DNA of 64,000 bases. It comes from Nostoc sp. 'Lobaria pulmonaria (5183) cyanobiont'. GTDB taxonomy: Bacteria > Cyanobacteriota > Cyanobacteriia > Cyanobacteriales > Nostocaceae. The translations under genes and the position numbers were made by a program. The notes beneath the pieces are model-generated. The model did no database searches. It was given only the letters and a program-made list of their open reading frames with translations, and was not told the origin of the DNA. The stretch spans positions 186,001 to 250,000 of the forward strand of contig NZ_CP026692.1 of assembly GCF_002949795.1 (NCBI RefSeq), read 5' to 3'. Below, piece after piece: positions 1 to 7,991 of this stretch (its first letter is position 1; every line of letters begins with the position of its first letter).

Positions 1-146
1 TTTATTACCGCCGCGACAACTGGCGAGTTGGGCTGAATATCAAGAACTTATTTGATGTTTACTACTTTGAAAGTGCCGATAGTATAGACAGTGTGTATCC
101 TGCCGCACCGTTTACAGTTTTGGGAACAGTTTCGGTGCAATTTTAA
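1..146 (+). CDS. TonB-dependent outer-membrane receptor, C-terminal end (partial)
   Basis: The window opens inside a reading frame (first full codon at base 3) that runs to TAA at 144-146. The last 47 residues include WRVGLNIKNLFDVYYFES and end in ...GTVSVQF. A beta-strand with the N-(I/V)-x-NLFD-x-x-Y motif, and a terminal strand ending in Phe, are typical of the last strands of TonB-dependent siderophore or B12 receptor barrels. Such receptors sit in the outer membrane and import iron chelates using TonB. Only the tail is visible, so the ligand cannot be named. Confidence 0.75.
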   Translation, partial: YYRRDNWRVGLNIKNLFDVYYFESADSIDSVYPAAPFTVLGTVSVQF

Positions 147-237
147 GAAAGCAAGAGGGCAATCAGTCTTTGGATTGAGCGTTAGCGCAGCTTACCGGAG
201 GTATCGCATATCCAATTCTCTTGAAGATTTGAATAAT

Positions 238-1077
238 TTAGGCAGATATAATTGTGAGAAATTCGTCTAAAGAACTCACAGCGATCGCACTATCCATTAA
301 AGTTTCTAATTGTTCTACATTTTTACCCTCAAGCCTTACTTCTGCCTCATGGGAAATTTCGCCAAAGCGTTGTTCCAATACTCGGATTAACTGCCGTCGC
401 GCGCCCTCTTGAATACCTCTTTGCTCAATCTCGTGATACCAAGGCGATTCTCGCAATACTGCCATATCCCACCTCATGATTTCTTCCACTAAAGGCGTGT
501 CTAAAACAAAGCTAGCAAAAAACGCCAGCAATGATTCTAATTGGTTCAACTGTGCATCTGCTCGTAGCGCCTGTAATGCGCGTTGCACAACTGATACCTC
601 TCCCCCTCCTCGCAGGATTGGCACAAAGGGTAACAACGATGGTAGTGGTTGCTCAAACACTATTTCAGCATCGATTTCCCACAAATTAATCACGCGATAA
701 TCTTGGATGGCACGTAATCCCAAAAATTCCTGCTCGTAACTATTGACAATATTTAAGGTGGATGAGGGCGGTAAAATGTTGATCAATACTGGGTAAGTTG
801 GCAATCGATAGCGTTCTTGTGCCAAGGCAGCATAGGCTCTCATCCGTAAAGGTATCTGTGTTGTGTAACGCAGTTGTAGTTCATTTAGTATTAGAAAATC
901 CCCGTGAGTGGCACTGTATGCCTTCACCAACACATCTGTTTCGCGGCTAATCCAATGAAACTCAGAGCCGAGAATTTCTTTCGCCACGACTTCAGGACGT
1001 TGTGTTACCCACTGTACCCATGCATCGGGAGCTAAATTAATTAGTCCTTTGCTACCAATATCTGCTGCTTTTCCCAC
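238..1077 (-). CDS. Rpn-family PD-(D/E)XK nuclease / transposase-like protein with DUF4351 C-terminus
   Basis: 279 residues. The N-terminal half resembles Rpn (recombination-promoting nuclease) proteins that are very abundant in cyanobacteria: an acidic-rich core with ETDVLVKAY near residue 46 and LNELQLRYTTQIPLRM near 64-79. The C-terminal 55 residues (RRQLIRVLEQRFGEI..., then LEQLETLMDSAIAVSSLDEF-type helices) match the DUF4351 tail found on these proteins. Known members are PD-(D/E)XK DNA nucleases; the in vivo role is unsettled. It stands alone, convergent with the TonB receptor end, with no transposon ends seen around it. Confidence 0.75.
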   Translation of the reverse strand: MGKAADIGSKGLINLAPDAWVQWVTQRPEVVAKEILGSEFHWISRETDVLVKAYSATHGDFLILNELQLRYTTQIPLRMRAYAALAQERYRLPTYPVLINILPPSSTLNIVNSYEQEFLGLRAIQDYRVINLWEIDAEIVFEQPLPSLLPFVPILRGGGEVSVVQRALQALRADAQLNQLESLLAFFASFVLDTPLVEEIMRWDMAVLRESPWYHEIEQRGIQEGARRQLIRVLEQRFGEISHEAEVRLEGKNVEQLETLMDSAIAVSSLDEFLTIISA

Positions 1078-1254
1078 AGGACACTTGATATCTTTATCAG
1101 TAATTAATAGTACACCATAAAGATTACAGTATTCTGGCGTTGGTTTTTAAGTTGAAGCAATGTCTACAATGGGCTATGCCTACGCACTGTTTTAAGAAAT
1201 GTATGATTAATGTATGTTAGGTTTTAAATCAACATTTCTAGATGTAAACCGCCG

Positions 1255-1986
1255 ATGAAATCCGATAGTAGACCAGGTTATACAATTTTAGAATTTCAAG
1301 AACTTGATGTTAATTATGGCGGCATCCAAGCTTTGAAAAAGATTAATTTAATTATTCAAAAAGGCGAGGTAGTTACTCTAATTGGTGCTAATGGTGCTGG
1401 TAAAACTACTACACTCCGCGCCATATCTAAAGTAGTTAATCCTACGAGTGGCGTAATTATCTATAATGGACATAATATTAACCGCCGCCAAACTCACGAA
1501 GTTGTACAACTTGGGATCGCCCATTGTCCTGAAGGACGCAGAGTATTAGCGCGGCAAACAGTATTTGATAATTTACTTTTGGGTGCTTATATTCGTTCTA
1601 ACCAAGCGGAGATAAAAGCAGATATTCAGCGCCAATTTGAACTATTTCCCCGCTTGTCACAAAGACGCAATCAACTAGCAGGAACTCTGAGCGGTGGTGA
1701 ACAACAAATGTTAGCGATCGCTCGCGCTGTCATGAGTAAACCACAACTGTTACTTTTAGACGAGCCTAGCTTAGGTTTAGCACCTGCGATCGTCCGAGAA
1801 ATCTTTTCTATTATTGAAAATCTCCGTGCTACAGGTGTGACTATTTTGTTAGTTGAACAAAACGCGAATTTGGCGCTGCAAATTGCCGATCGCGGTTATG
1901 TTTTGGAAGCTGGTTCTATTACCTTAACAGGTGCAGCATCAGAATTGATTAGTGATGAGCGAGTTAAAAAAGCTTATTTAGGGTGA
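1255..1986 (+). CDS. ABC transporter ATP-binding protein, LivF type (branched-chain/neutral amino acids)
   Basis: 243 residues, full length for LivF/NatE ATPases. Walker A GANGAGKTT is at residues 44-52, signature LSGGEQQ at 145-151 and Walker B LLLLDEP at 165-171. The text around the motifs (AHCPEGRRVLARQTVFDNL, SLGLAPAIVREIF) is characteristic of the LivF subfamily, which powers uptake of branched-chain or neutral amino acids at the inner membrane. No permease or binding-protein gene is next to it, so it is an orphan subunit in this window. Starts at ATG 1255. Confidence 0.85.
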   Translation: MKSDSRPGYTILEFQELDVNYGGIQALKKINLIIQKGEVVTLIGANGAGKTTTLRAISKVVNPTSGVIIYNGHNINRRQTHEVVQLGIAHCPEGRRVLARQTVFDNLLLGAYIRSNQAEIKADIQRQFELFPRLSQRRNQLAGTLSGGEQQMLAIARAVMSKPQLLLLDEPSLGLAPAIVREIFSIIENLRATGVTILLVEQNANLALQIADRGYVLEAGSITLTGAASELISDERVKKAYLG

Positions 1987-2019
1987 TTAATTAAATCAAA
2001 AATCGGGAGGTACAAGCAC

Positions 2020-2583
2020 ATGGTAAAATCACCAACTAAACCCTTAAATTTAGAAGAGTTTTTGAAACTACCAGAAACAAAGCCTAGCTCAGAATACATC
2101 AACGGTGAAATTATTCAAAAGCCAATGCCTCAAGGAAAACATAGCAAATTACAGGGTAAGTTAGTCACAGGTATAAATGAAGTAGGTGAAAGTCGAAAAA
2201 TTGCCCTTGCTTTTCCAGAACTGCGGTGTACTTTTGGCGGACGTTCAATTGTTCCTGATGTAGCTGTGTTTGCTTGGGAAAGGATTCCCTTAGATGAACG
2301 TGGAGAGGTAGCAAATATTTTTCATACGTATCCAGACTGGACAATTGAGATTCTTTCACCAGATCAAAGCCAGACTAAAGTAACCGGAAATATTCTACAT
2401 TGTTTAAAACATGGTAGTCGCTTCGGTTGGCTGATTGATCCAGATGAGCGTTCTGTTTTAGTTTATCCACCAAAGCAGCAACCAGAACTTTTACAAGAAT
2501 CACAAGAAATATTACCAGTTCCCGATTTAGTTAATGATTTTCAATTAACTGTAGGGCAACTATTTGGATGGTTGAAGTTGTAA
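2020..2583 (+). CDS. Uma2-family (DUF820) putative restriction-like endonuclease
   Basis: 187 residues, the normal Uma2 length. N-terminal LEEFLKLPETKPSSEYINGE is the family's opening motif. The PD-(D/E)XK-like core is visible as VPDVAVF (Asp80), WTIEILSP (Glu110) and a Lys about ten residues later. These genes are present in dozens to hundreds of copies in Nostocales; activity and purpose are unknown. A ribosome-binding GGGAGG lies just upstream of ATG 2020. It follows the LivF-like gene by 33 bp, so cotranscription is possible. Confidence 0.88.
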   Translation: MVKSPTKPLNLEEFLKLPETKPSSEYINGEIIQKPMPQGKHSKLQGKLVTGINEVGESRKIALAFPELRCTFGGRSIVPDVAVFAWERIPLDERGEVANIFHTYPDWTIEILSPDQSQTKVTGNILHCLKHGSRFGWLIDPDERSVLVYPPKQQPELLQESQEILPVPDLVNDFQLTVGQLFGWLKL

Positions 2584-2654
2584 GCAATTGTATAAATTAA
2601 TATCTAGCTTTGGGAATACTAAAGGTAGTAATTTACTCAAGTTAGAGCCAGATA

Positions 2655-3707
2655 ATGGATTTCGTGAATTTAATAAAAGCGGGTAATAGTTGGAAATTTG
2701 CGACTGAAGCTGATTTAGAAGATTTTGTCTGGGCGAATTTAAAGAAACTTTTCGGATTAATTCCGCTAAAGCGACAATATTATGTTAAAGGTCAAATTTG
2801 CGACATTTTAGCCTTGAATGAGAAGAGACAGTTAGTAGTGCTGGAATTGAAAAATGGTGAAGACAGATATATTGTTCAGCAACTAACTCGATATTATGAA
2901 GCTATACTTGAGAATAAACCCTTTCAAGAAGAGGTTGATTATGGACAACCCATTAGTTTAATAGCGATTACAGCCAGATTTCATAGAGATAATTTTACAG
3001 ATAGAAAGTATAACTGTCTTTCTATTGAGTTTTTACGTTTTGAAATTTTGACAGATGATGAAAGATTTTATCTATATTTAAGAGATATTGATAATCAAAA
3101 AATTTCAGAGGTAGAAATTCATTATAAAGAAAACAATATTTCTATTGATGATCTTCCTCAGCAACCAAAAGGACTTGATAAGATTTTGAGTTTTTGTAAT
3201 CTTCAGCAACAAGAACAGTTAATAAATATCCGGCATAAAATTCTTATATTTGATAGACGTATGCAAGAAATTTCTGTGCCTGGAAGCATTAAATATGGAA
3301 AACAAACAAGTTGTTTTTGTGCTGAAATTTGTTCTGATAGTAAGGGACAGCCAGTATTATTTTTATGGTTGCCTTTAAACTATTCTGATGGGAAAAAGAT
3401 TGGTAGAATGAAAATTTGGACAGATTGGGAAAATCATACTTTAATTGAAGGTCATGTACCAAAAGGAATTCGTACAAAAGCAGTTAGTCAAACTGAAAAA
3501 CAGCGTCAAAGGGGAGTTAAAATGAAAATATTATGGAGTCATTCAGGAGGTATAAGGTACAAAATAGGTAGCAAAGAAGTGAGTGAAACGGAATACATCA
3601 ACGAAGACAAAAGACGACATCAAGAGTATCAAAATACTATTAAATCTCGAAAAACTTTGAATGAACTAGTTGATATTGCTTTAGAAACTTGGATAAAAAG
3701 GCTTTAA
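2655..3707 (+). CDS. NucS/DUF91-like PD-(D/E)XK endonuclease-domain protein
   Basis: 350 residues. The N-terminal ~90 residues carry a nuclease core like the C-terminal domain of NucS/EndoMS: acidic helix residues 18-22 (EADLED), Asp50 in GQICDILAL, Glu64 and Lys66 in VVLELKNGE, then a Q-x-x-x-Y helix (IVQQLTRYYEAI). The remaining ~250 residues have no family I recognise; a predicted helical linker is followed by a mixed alpha/beta part. Low G+C and Lys-rich composition relative to neighbours suggests acquired DNA. A defence or repair role is inference only. Confidence 0.7.
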   Translation: MDFVNLIKAGNSWKFATEADLEDFVWANLKKLFGLIPLKRQYYVKGQICDILALNEKRQLVVLELKNGEDRYIVQQLTRYYEAILENKPFQEEVDYGQPISLIAITARFHRDNFTDRKYNCLSIEFLRFEILTDDERFYLYLRDIDNQKISEVEIHYKENNISIDDLPQQPKGLDKILSFCNLQQQEQLINIRHKILIFDRRMQEISVPGSIKYGKQTSCFCAEICSDSKGQPVLFLWLPLNYSDGKKIGRMKIWTDWENHTLIEGHVPKGIRTKAVSQTEKQRQRGVKMKILWSHSGGIRYKIGSKEVSETEYINEDKRRHQEYQNTIKSRKTLNELVDIALETWIKRL

Positions 3708-3863
3708 TAAAAGCTACATTGACAGCACTTATAACTTTTCCTAATCATTATTATTATTAAATATTATTACGATTTTTGTCATATATTAATATTTGTAGCC
3801 CTCCTTGCAGATATCTATATATTTGTTTAGCGGCGAATTCTATTCACCGGAATAATTAAACCC

Positions 3864-4511
3864 ATGAGTCAAATAATCTGGATAGCAAGACACGCTAACC
3901 GCCTCGATTTCGTAAACCCCGATTGGTTTATCACCGCCGAACGACGCTACGATCCACCCTTGTCTGATGATGGTATGGTGCAGGCACAGCAGTTAGCTAA
4001 ACGATTGAAACGAGAAAAGATTGGACATATTTTCGCTTCTCCTTTCCTGCGAACTATACAAACGGCAAACGCAGTTGCAGAAAAGCTCAACTTGCCAATT
4101 AAACTCGAAACAGGCTTGAGTGAATGGCTAAATCCAGTTTGGATGACGGAAGAACCCGAAAGACTCTCAACTCCAGCATTAGCAGAGTTATTCCCCAAAA
4201 TTGATAGCAGCTATACCTCGCGCATCGCCGCCAAATATCCTGAAACTCATGAAAAAGTGCGAGAACGTTCTGGACAAACTGCTAGATGTTTAGCTAGTGA
4301 GTTCTTTCCAGAGGATATTTTACTAGTAGCGCATGGTGCATCTGTGTTGGGGGGAGCAATGGGGCTAGTGGGGGAAATTGCCAAAACAGAAGTTAAAGCT
4401 TCTTTATGTTCTCTAGTAAAAGTGGTACGTCAAGACCCAGAATGGTTATTAGAACTAACGGGAGATACTTCCCATCTAACCCATATAGAAGAAGTTATTC
4501 GATTTGCTTAA
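3864..4511 (+). CDS. Histidine phosphatase family protein
   Basis: 215 residues. The catalytic RHG-type signature reads IARHANRLDF (Arg9, His10), with a second phosphate-pocket Arg63 in SPFLRTIQTA, an acid in LSEWL (Glu87) and the second His157 in VAHGAS. These are the key residues of the phosphoglycerate-mutase-like phosphatase superfamily. The substrate is unknown. The gene lies 84 bp before the glucokinase start on the same strand, which hints at shared expression but does not prove a role in sugar phosphate metabolism. Confidence 0.85.
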   Translation: MSQIIWIARHANRLDFVNPDWFITAERRYDPPLSDDGMVQAQQLAKRLKREKIGHIFASPFLRTIQTANAVAEKLNLPIKLETGLSEWLNPVWMTEEPERLSTPALAELFPKIDSSYTSRIAAKYPETHEKVRERSGQTARCLASEFFPEDILLVAHGASVLGGAMGLVGEIAKTEVKASLCSLVKVVRQDPEWLLELTGDTSHLTHIEEVIRFA

Positions 4512-4595
4512 ACCTCTGATAGAGATTTGCGTTCATGGCTTCTGATACGTTGGGTATATCCTACAAAAAAAGTAATTAATTCGCGAATAAATTTT

Positions 4596-5621
4596 ATGAC
4601 TTTATTACTAGCAGGAGACATCGGCGGGACGAAAACTATTCTGCAATTGGTTGAAACATCAGATTCATCAGTTTTACATCCTATTTATCGGGAAAGTTAC
4701 CACAGTGCTGATTTTCCTGATTTAGTACCCATAGTGCAGCAGTTTTTGCTCAAAGCTAATACACCCATACCAGAAAAAGCTTGTTTTGCGATCGCTGGCC
4801 CCATTGTCAAAAATACTGCCCAACTAACCAATTTAGTCTGGTTCCTGGATACCGAACGTCTACAAGACGAATTGGGTATCCCGCACATTTCTTTGATTAA
4901 CGACTTTGCAGCGATTGGTTATGGCATTTCAGGTTTAGAAAAACAAGACTTGCACACGTTGCAAGTTGGCAATTTTAAACCCGAAGCCCCGATTGCAATT
5001 ATTGGTGCTGGTACTGGCTTAGGGCAAGGATTTTTAATTAAACAAGGAAACGATTATCAAGTCTTTCCCTCAGAAGGTGGACACGCTGACTTTGCTCCTC
5101 GTAACGAGAGCGAGTTTCAACTGTTGAAATACCTGCTGGGTAAACATGATATCCAGCGCCTTTCTGTGGAACGCGTCGTTTCTGGAATGGGAATTGTGGC
5201 AATTTACCAATTTCTGCGCGATCGCAAATTTGCCACTGAATCACCAGATATTGCCCAAGTCGTCAGAACTTGGGAACAAGAAGCGGGACAGGAAGAGAAA
5301 AGTGTTGATGCTGGTGCTGTTATTGGTACAGCTGCATTGGAAGGTACCGATCGCCTCTCAGAACAAACTTTGCAATTATTTATAGAAGCTTATGGTGCAG
5401 AAGCCGGCAATCTCGCCCTGAAACTCCTACCTTATGGTGGCTTATACATTGCTGGTGGAATTGCGCCCAAAATCCTGCCTTTAATCCTAAATAGCGGTTT
5501 CTTATTAAATTTCACCCAAAAAGGTAGGATGCGCCGCCTTCTGGAAGATATTCCTGTGTCTGTTATCCTCAACCCGCAAGTTGGCCTAATAGGTGCTGCT
5601 TTATGTGCTGCTAAGTTATAA
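4596..5621 (+). CDS. glk: Glucokinase
   Basis: 341 residues from ATG 4596. The frame is open from 4527, but the extra 23 residues are unlike any glucokinase N-terminus, while MTLLLAGDIGGTKT is the standard start with the phosphate-1 motif. The adenosine/sugar motifs INDFAAIGYG and IGAGTGLGQG and the ProHis-like EGGHADFAPR region are present, as expected for the bacterial Glk family (ATP + glucose to glucose 6-phosphate, cytoplasm). Length matches cyanobacterial Glk. Confidence 0.92.
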   Translation: MTLLLAGDIGGTKTILQLVETSDSSVLHPIYRESYHSADFPDLVPIVQQFLLKANTPIPEKACFAIAGPIVKNTAQLTNLVWFLDTERLQDELGIPHISLINDFAAIGYGISGLEKQDLHTLQVGNFKPEAPIAIIGAGTGLGQGFLIKQGNDYQVFPSEGGHADFAPRNESEFQLLKYLLGKHDIQRLSVERVVSGMGIVAIYQFLRDRKFATESPDIAQVVRTWEQEAGQEEKSVDAGAVIGTAALEGTDRLSEQTLQLFIEAYGAEAGNLALKLLPYGGLYIAGGIAPKILPLILNSGFLLNFTQKGRMRRLLEDIPVSVILNPQVGLIGAALCAAKL

Positions 5622-5666
5622 CAGCTGGCATCATCAGTGAGTTCAGCATCTCAAAAGGCAAAAAAT

Positions 5667-6269
5667 ATGACAATTAAAAGTCTGTTGCCACTAATAGCCG
5701 CCACCATTGTCTGTGGTGGCTCTGTTTTGGTGGAAGCACGTCAATCCAAACCTCCGGTAGCTGTTGTCAAACCAACCGTTTCTCAACCCGTGCAGCCACA
5801 ATGGAAGTTATACACTGCTCCCGATGGACGCTTTTCGATTTTGATGCCGGGAAGCCCCAACAGAAATACCGAATACCAAAAAACTTACATGGGGGAAATT
5901 ACTTTAGAAATATTTGTTGCTCAACCACCAAAACAGCAAGTAGCATACATAGTTGCTTACAATGATTTTCCTTATAGTTACGGTCAAATGGCTGATCCCC
6001 AAGCTGTACTTAATAATGCACGGGATATGGCTTTAAAGACTACGAAAAGTAATTTAATTAGTCAAAGAAACATTCGTAGTTCAAATAATCATCCTGGCAA
6101 AGAAATTGAGTACATCAATTCTGGAGGGAAAATCACTAAAAGTAGAATGTATGTTGCTGAAGGAAGATTATATCAAGTAATGGCAATAACTACAAAAAAA
6201 CAGCAGAAGACCCTAGCTAAAACCATTACTGGGTATTTAAATTCCTTTCATGTAGTTTTAAAAAAGTGA
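5667..6269 (+). CDS. Hypothetical exported protein (cyanobacterial)
   Basis: 200 residues from ATG 5667; a GTG at 5637 in the same frame would add ten residues before the evident signal sequence (MTIKSLLPLIAATIVCGGSV). The mature part starts with a Pro/Val-rich linker, then a compact domain with FSILMPGSPN and ends in GYLNSFHVV. I recognise the style of cyanobacterial secreted proteins with an SILMPG-type domain but no named family. Probably periplasmic. It follows glk closely (45 bp). Confidence 0.6.
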   Translation: MTIKSLLPLIAATIVCGGSVLVEARQSKPPVAVVKPTVSQPVQPQWKLYTAPDGRFSILMPGSPNRNTEYQKTYMGEITLEIFVAQPPKQQVAYIVAYNDFPYSYGQMADPQAVLNNARDMALKTTKSNLISQRNIRSSNNHPGKEIEYINSGGKITKSRMYVAEGRLYQVMAITTKKQQKTLAKTITGYLNSFHVVLKK

Positions 6270-6639
6270 AATAACTAAAACCTTTACCACACTAGCTTTG
6301 CAATGAATTGCAGGGCTAATATGGTGAGTAAAAATAATTAAAATTATTGTATAATATATTACGAACTTTACAATGCACAGCAAACCGGATAAAAAATTTT
6401 GGATTGTCGCTAACAAGATTTTTCCATTAACTCTTAACTCTGAAATGTTACTGTATTTTAAATTATTTAAATTTTTTCGCTCATCTTATACAACTTATAC
6501 GTTATCCAACCGCTTACTAAAACATGATTTATAACACTAGGATGTCATAGTAACAGTAAACCGCAAGGGCGCAGTGGCTCCCCAACCTACGCCTGTTTTA
6601 GATTTATCTTTAATCAAGTTTAATTAATCATTGGTATCC
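6270..6639. other. Intergenic, AT-rich, no gene seen
   Basis: About 370 bases with no convincing reading frame. It includes a short stretch near 6560-6590 (gcagtggctcc...cctacgcc) of the kind scattered through Nostoc genomes. No RNA gene or promoter could be assigned. Confidence 0.5.
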
Positions 6640-6723
6640 ATGATGAATTTATTTCAATCTAATCATTCAGAATTTGCCTGGTGGGTAGAAATTACAGGGC
6701 AAACGCATCTAAATTACTCTTGA
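6640..6723 (+). pseudogene. DUF1816 gene fragment 1 (N-terminal remnant)
   Basis: A 27-codon frame starting ATGATG at 6640 and ending TGA at 6721-6723. Residues FAWWVEITGQTHLNYS match the opening of the small cyanobacterial DUF1816 family (W-W-V-E-I-x-T...), then the frame stops where the family continues. The following fragment at 6873 restarts at the same conserved VEI position, so these are pieces of two copies or of a rearranged one. Confidence 0.5.
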
Positions 6724-6872
6724 TCACAACGAAGGTTAAGAACCAACGAAAAAATCAGGATTTCGCGCTTGATTATTTTTTAAGCCCCAAAGCGATCGCC
6801 TAAAATTTTCGCAATAAGCAAAACTTAATGACATTGATTTTAACTCTATTCTTAATAGAGTTTCCTTATTGA

Positions 6873-7097
6873 CATGATGCGGCCGCCCTGGTAGAAATTA
6901 ACACTGCTGTTCCGCACTGCACTTATTACTTTGGCCCTTTTGAAAGTGAAAAAGAGGCACAATTTTCTAGAAGTGGCTACGTCGAAGATTTATATCAAGA
7001 AGAAGCCAGAGACATCATTGCACTAGTCAAACAGTGTCAGCCTGATGTTCTGACGATTTTTCAGGATAAAGCAGAAGTCCAAATATCTAGTTTTTGA
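6873..7097 (+). pseudogene. DUF1816 gene fragment 2 (lacks start)
   Basis: An open stretch with no usable start (preceded in frame by TGA at 6870-6872) that ends at TGA 7095-7097. It encodes LVEINTAVPHCTYYFGPF, then YVEDLYQEEARDI and KQCQPDVLTIF, the hallmark sequence of DUF1816, whose members are small cyanobacterial proteins of unknown role. The expected N-terminal W-W residues are missing. It overlaps the 3' end of the minus-strand DUF3775 gene by 37 bp. Confidence 0.65.
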
Positions 7098-7465
7098 AGC
7101 CCGTCTCGCAGATATTTTGCTAAAAGGGGTTTTTCGATAATATAACTTGTTACATAATTTTGAGGTATTAGCTCTACTACTTGTTTAACCAAATTGGGTA
7201 AGTTTTCTGGTAGTTCACCTGATGCACCTCGACCAAGCCACATCAGGGCTATTACCTCTGCTTTTTCTTCCTCAGAGAATTCATGAATATATTTCTGTAG
7301 GACATTTACTGAATATCTTCCTGTGATGTTGAAATCCTCTAAATAATTAGACAATTTATCTATAAATGTTTCTGGTTTATTTGTTCTCCCAGATTCCATT
7401 TTTCCATAAATTAATTCAGCCAGAGCAATAATTTCATATATTTTGTTAATCGATAAGTAACTCAT
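7061..7465 (-). CDS. DUF3775 domain-containing protein
   Basis: 134 residues. The C-terminal half contains EVIALMWLGRGA, NLVKQVVELIP and the ending EKPLLAKYLRDGLQKL, which together fit the DUF3775 family (small alpha-helical proteins, function unknown). Entirely helical by appearance, cytoplasmic, no signal sequence. Its 3' end overlaps the DUF1816 remnant on the other strand. Confidence 0.7.
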   Translation of the reverse strand: MSYLSINKIYEIIALAELIYGKMESGRTNKPETFIDKLSNYLEDFNITGRYSVNVLQKYIHEFSEEEKAEVIALMWLGRGASGELPENLPNLVKQVVELIPQNYVTSYIIEKPLLAKYLRDGLQKLDIWTSALS

Positions 7466-7991
7466 ATTTTTATATTAAAGTTGGACATCATATCCGATTG
7501 ATCAAGCTGAATAAAAAATGTTATTAGTAAGGACTTTAGTCCTGGGTTTAAATACTGAAGTTCCCACTATATACTGTTTATTCTGCTTGATTTGGCGGAC
7601 ATCATAGGAGTCAATAAGCACAAATCAAATAATAGAAATAACTTAGCCATTTATTTGGATGACCAAAACTTTGTCAATACAAAGATATAGTGAGATAATA
7701 TCTATATACATTATGCAATTCTAAATTTAGAATCTAGCAAGTAATCTTTCAGCCTATATTTAAGTATTACAGATATATGTTTGATTTCAAGTCTTGTCAA
7801 AAGCTTTAAATATATCAGATGAACGTATAACGTTTGAGTTTGTGACAAAAGTTTAAAAAAATGAGAGTATAATCTGGCATTTTGTATAAATTTCAATGAG
7901 TATAATTTTGATATCATAAAAAAGTTAGAATATTTGTTGAAAATATTAAGAAAAGCTGAAATTTATAATTTTAGGGGCTGAGTTTTGTCCT
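7466..7991. other. Long AT-rich intergenic region upstream of the NACHT gene
   Basis: About 525 bases. Near 7530-7545 there is a small hairpin (aggactttagtcct). A 68-codon minus-strand frame at 7711-7917 has no recognisable family, very high A+T and no ribosome-binding site; I do not call it. Promoter elements for the NACHT gene probably lie here but I cannot pinpoint them. Confidence 0.5.

Noticed and set aside
7711..7917. 68-codon minus-strand frame
   Set aside because: Very AT-rich, no ribosome-binding site, no recognisable motif.
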